Positions 44,712-45,862 of a stretch of DNA of 45,862 nucleotides are shown one piece after another. The position numbers were made by a program, and so were the translations under genes. This stretch comes from Nitrospina sp. (GTDB taxonomy: Bacteria; Nitrospinota; Nitrospinia; Nitrospinales; VA-1), in contig JABHTG010000008.1 in assembly GCA_018697205.1 (NCBI GenBank), positions 1 through 45,862 on the forward strand, written 5' to 3'. Within the stretch, counting starts at the first letter, position 1. Every line of letters starts with the position of its first letter. The notes beneath the pieces were generated by a model, which was not told where the DNA came from, made no database searches, and saw nothing but the letters and a program-made list of their open reading frames with translations.

Positions 44712-45298
44712 TATAACTTTCCCTTAGTTGACGGCACTTGGTCGGTTCGATCATCCAAAGAGCAGGCGATATCAAGTGAGCGTGCAAATGACTTAAATAG
44801 AGCCTCAACAATATGGTGGAGATTCTCCCAGTAAGGACAATTCATGTGTAGGGTGATGCAAGCATTGATAGCAAATGCCTGGAAAAATTCCGGTACTAAC
44901 TCGACATCAAACTCACCAATTTTAGATTTTGGAAGTTCCGCATTAAATACAAAATACCCGCGTCCACTAATATCGATAACAGTTTGAGCAAGTGCCTCAT
45001 TGAGAGGTGCCTGAGTATCTGCGAAACGGCGAATCCCTTTTTTATCACCCAGTGCACTGGCAAAGGCCTCTCCAAGGACAATTCCTACATCTTCAACAGT
45101 ATGATGATAATCTATATGAATATCTCCTTTTGCCTTTAATTTAATATCAAAGTATCCATGGCGGGATAATTGTGAAATCATATGATCTAAAAAAGGAATG
45201 CCTGTGTCAATGTCACTTTCCCCCTGACCATCTAGATCGAGACTTACTTCTATTTCAGTTTCTTTTGTAGATCTTTGAGCTTGTGAAGTTCTAGCCAT
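44711..45298 (-). CDS. hisB: Imidazoleglycerol-phosphate dehydratase HisB
   Basis: A 195-aa monofunctional IGPD. The manganese-binding motifs are DHMISQLSRHGYFD, DYHHTVEDVGIVLGEAF and ENLHHIVEALFKSFARSLD. It catalyses the sixth step of histidine synthesis. The frame opens to 45313, but ATG at 45298 gives the family's usual length and start (MARTSQAQRST). It overlaps the dxs stop by 8 bp. No fused phosphatase domain. Confidence 0.93.
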   Translation of the reverse strand: MARTSQAQRSTKETEIEVSLDLDGQGESDIDTGIPFLDHMISQLSRHGYFDIKLKAKGDIHIDYHHTVEDVGIVLGEAFASALGDKKGIRRFADTQAPLNEALAQTVIDISGRGYFVFNAELPKSKIGEFDVELVPEFFQAFAINACITLHMNCPYWENLHHIVEALFKSFARSLDIACSLDDRTDQVPSTKGKL

Positions 45299-45862
45299 TA
45301 GTAGTTTGAGCAACTATAGGTTTTTTTAAACTTTTTTCTAGATTATTATTCCCATTTCCTGAAGAAGATTTTTTTCCATTTTTATGCGGTTCCGGGTTTA
45401 TGTTGACATTGATAAAGGAACAAATCGTTTCGAACATTCCCTCTGGATCAAGCTTTAAGTCTTTTTTAATAATTCCTGGCGCCCCATGCTCGACAACAAT
45501 ATCAGGCACTCCTATGCACTTTACCTTTAATGGAACACGTTCATCAAAATCTTGAAGAGCTTCTAGGACAGCTGAACCAAAACCGCCCTGAACAGAATGT
45601 TCTTCTGTTGTTATAATACACCCCGTTTTTTTTGCGTATTCTGTAATAAGTTTTTTGTCAATTGGCTTCGCAAAACGTGCATTGATAACAGCAACACTCA
45701 GCCCGTTTTCCTCGAGCATGGCCGCCGTTTTCACTGATGGATCAACCATTGAGCCAAAAGCAATTATAGCCAAATCCTTCCCATCTTTTATCACTTCACC
45801 TTTGCCAATCTCAATTTCTTTGATTTTCTCATCCATTTCAATACCAAGACCATTACCCCTTG
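45291..45862 (-). CDS. dxs: 1-deoxy-D-xylulose-5-phosphate synthase, C-terminal part
   Basis: The frame continues past the right edge, about 190 codons visible. It begins within RGNGLGIE and holds the transketolase C-terminal domain: GKDLAIIAFGSMVDPSVKTA, INARFAKPIDKKLI, TEEHSVQGGFGSAVLEAL and VPDIVVEHGAPG, the DXS end. DXS condenses pyruvate and GAP in the MEP isoprenoid pathway. After the fold's end (about SFINVN) there is a 35-residue polar tail rich in Lys, Ser, Asn and Gly that most DXS lack. The stop overlaps hisB. Confidence 0.9.
   Translation of the reverse strand, partial: RGNGLGIEMDEKIKEIEIGKGEVIKDGKDLAIIAFGSMVDPSVKTAAMLEENGLSVAVINARFAKPIDKKLITEYAKKTGCIITTEEHSVQGGFGSAVLEALQDFDERVPLKVKCIGVPDIVVEHGAPGIIKKDLKLDPEGMFETICSFINVNINPEPHKNGKKSSSGNGNNNLEKSLKKPIVAQTTNG

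Overview
The window is about 46 kb of AT-rich, gene-dense bacterial chromosome. A Gram-negative cell envelope is implied by an outer-membrane porin, a heptosyltransferase-type GT9 and the mreBCD-mrdA cluster. A DabA-type inorganic-carbon uptake protein at the left edge suggests autotrophic growth. My best guess, from gene content and composition only, is a low-GC marine lineage such as Nitrospinota. No 16S rRNA or lineage marker is present, so this is weak. I found no tRNA, rRNA, insertion sequence, prophage or CRISPR array.

Layout. 1-1.7 kb: a coupled leftward operon of winged-helix regulator, 61-aa protein and dabA (cut by the window edge). 2-3.8 kb: GT9 glycosyltransferase and a methyltransferase. 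3.8-4.8 kb: a loose region with a possible gene remnant and two rightward membrane mini-proteins too short for ordinary ORF calling, both with strong ribosome binding sites. 4.8-8.5 kb: zinc alcohol dehydrogenase, stand-alone Nfu N-domain protein, porin and DUF2325 protein; the last two have Fur-type boxes on their promoters, and the DUF2325 box is the centre of a 47-bp perfect palindrome. 8.7-13.2 kb: map and era leftward, then hemW, a TPR protein and mazG rightward. 13.2-17.7 kb: GT2 glycosyltransferase, SH3 protein, and a four-gene two-component operon with two small unknown proteins. 17.8-23.4 kb: SDR, gatB, a chain of exported proteins, and a PrxQ/Bcp peroxiredoxin. 23.4-29 kb: M24B peptidase, TPMT-like methyltransferase, TraB-family protein, and uvrB with a dyad just upstream. 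29-33.3 kb: mreB-mreC-mreD-mrdA for cell shape. 33.6-40.8 kb: PpiD/SurA foldase, ThiD-ThiN fusion, glmS and two GlmU-related proteins. 41-45.9 kb: mtaB, smpB, a small membrane protein, an EamA transporter, hisH, hisB and the 3' end of dxs.

How the parts relate. glmU-N, the GlmU-like protein and glmS form one amino-sugar operon for UDP-GlcNAc supply, next to envelope genes. The usual single GlmU is divided: the 250-aa protein keeps an intact pyrophosphorylase motif but no beta-helix, while the 402-aa protein has the beta-helix but has lost hallmark catalytic residues in both domains. dxs, hisB, hisH and an EamA gene are joined by overlaps, and the mre genes are similarly coupled. Several convergent pairs abut with 0-7 nt between stops or overlap, showing a compact genome. 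The most distinctive regulatory feature is the pair of Fur-type operators in which a TAATAA -10 element lies inside the box.
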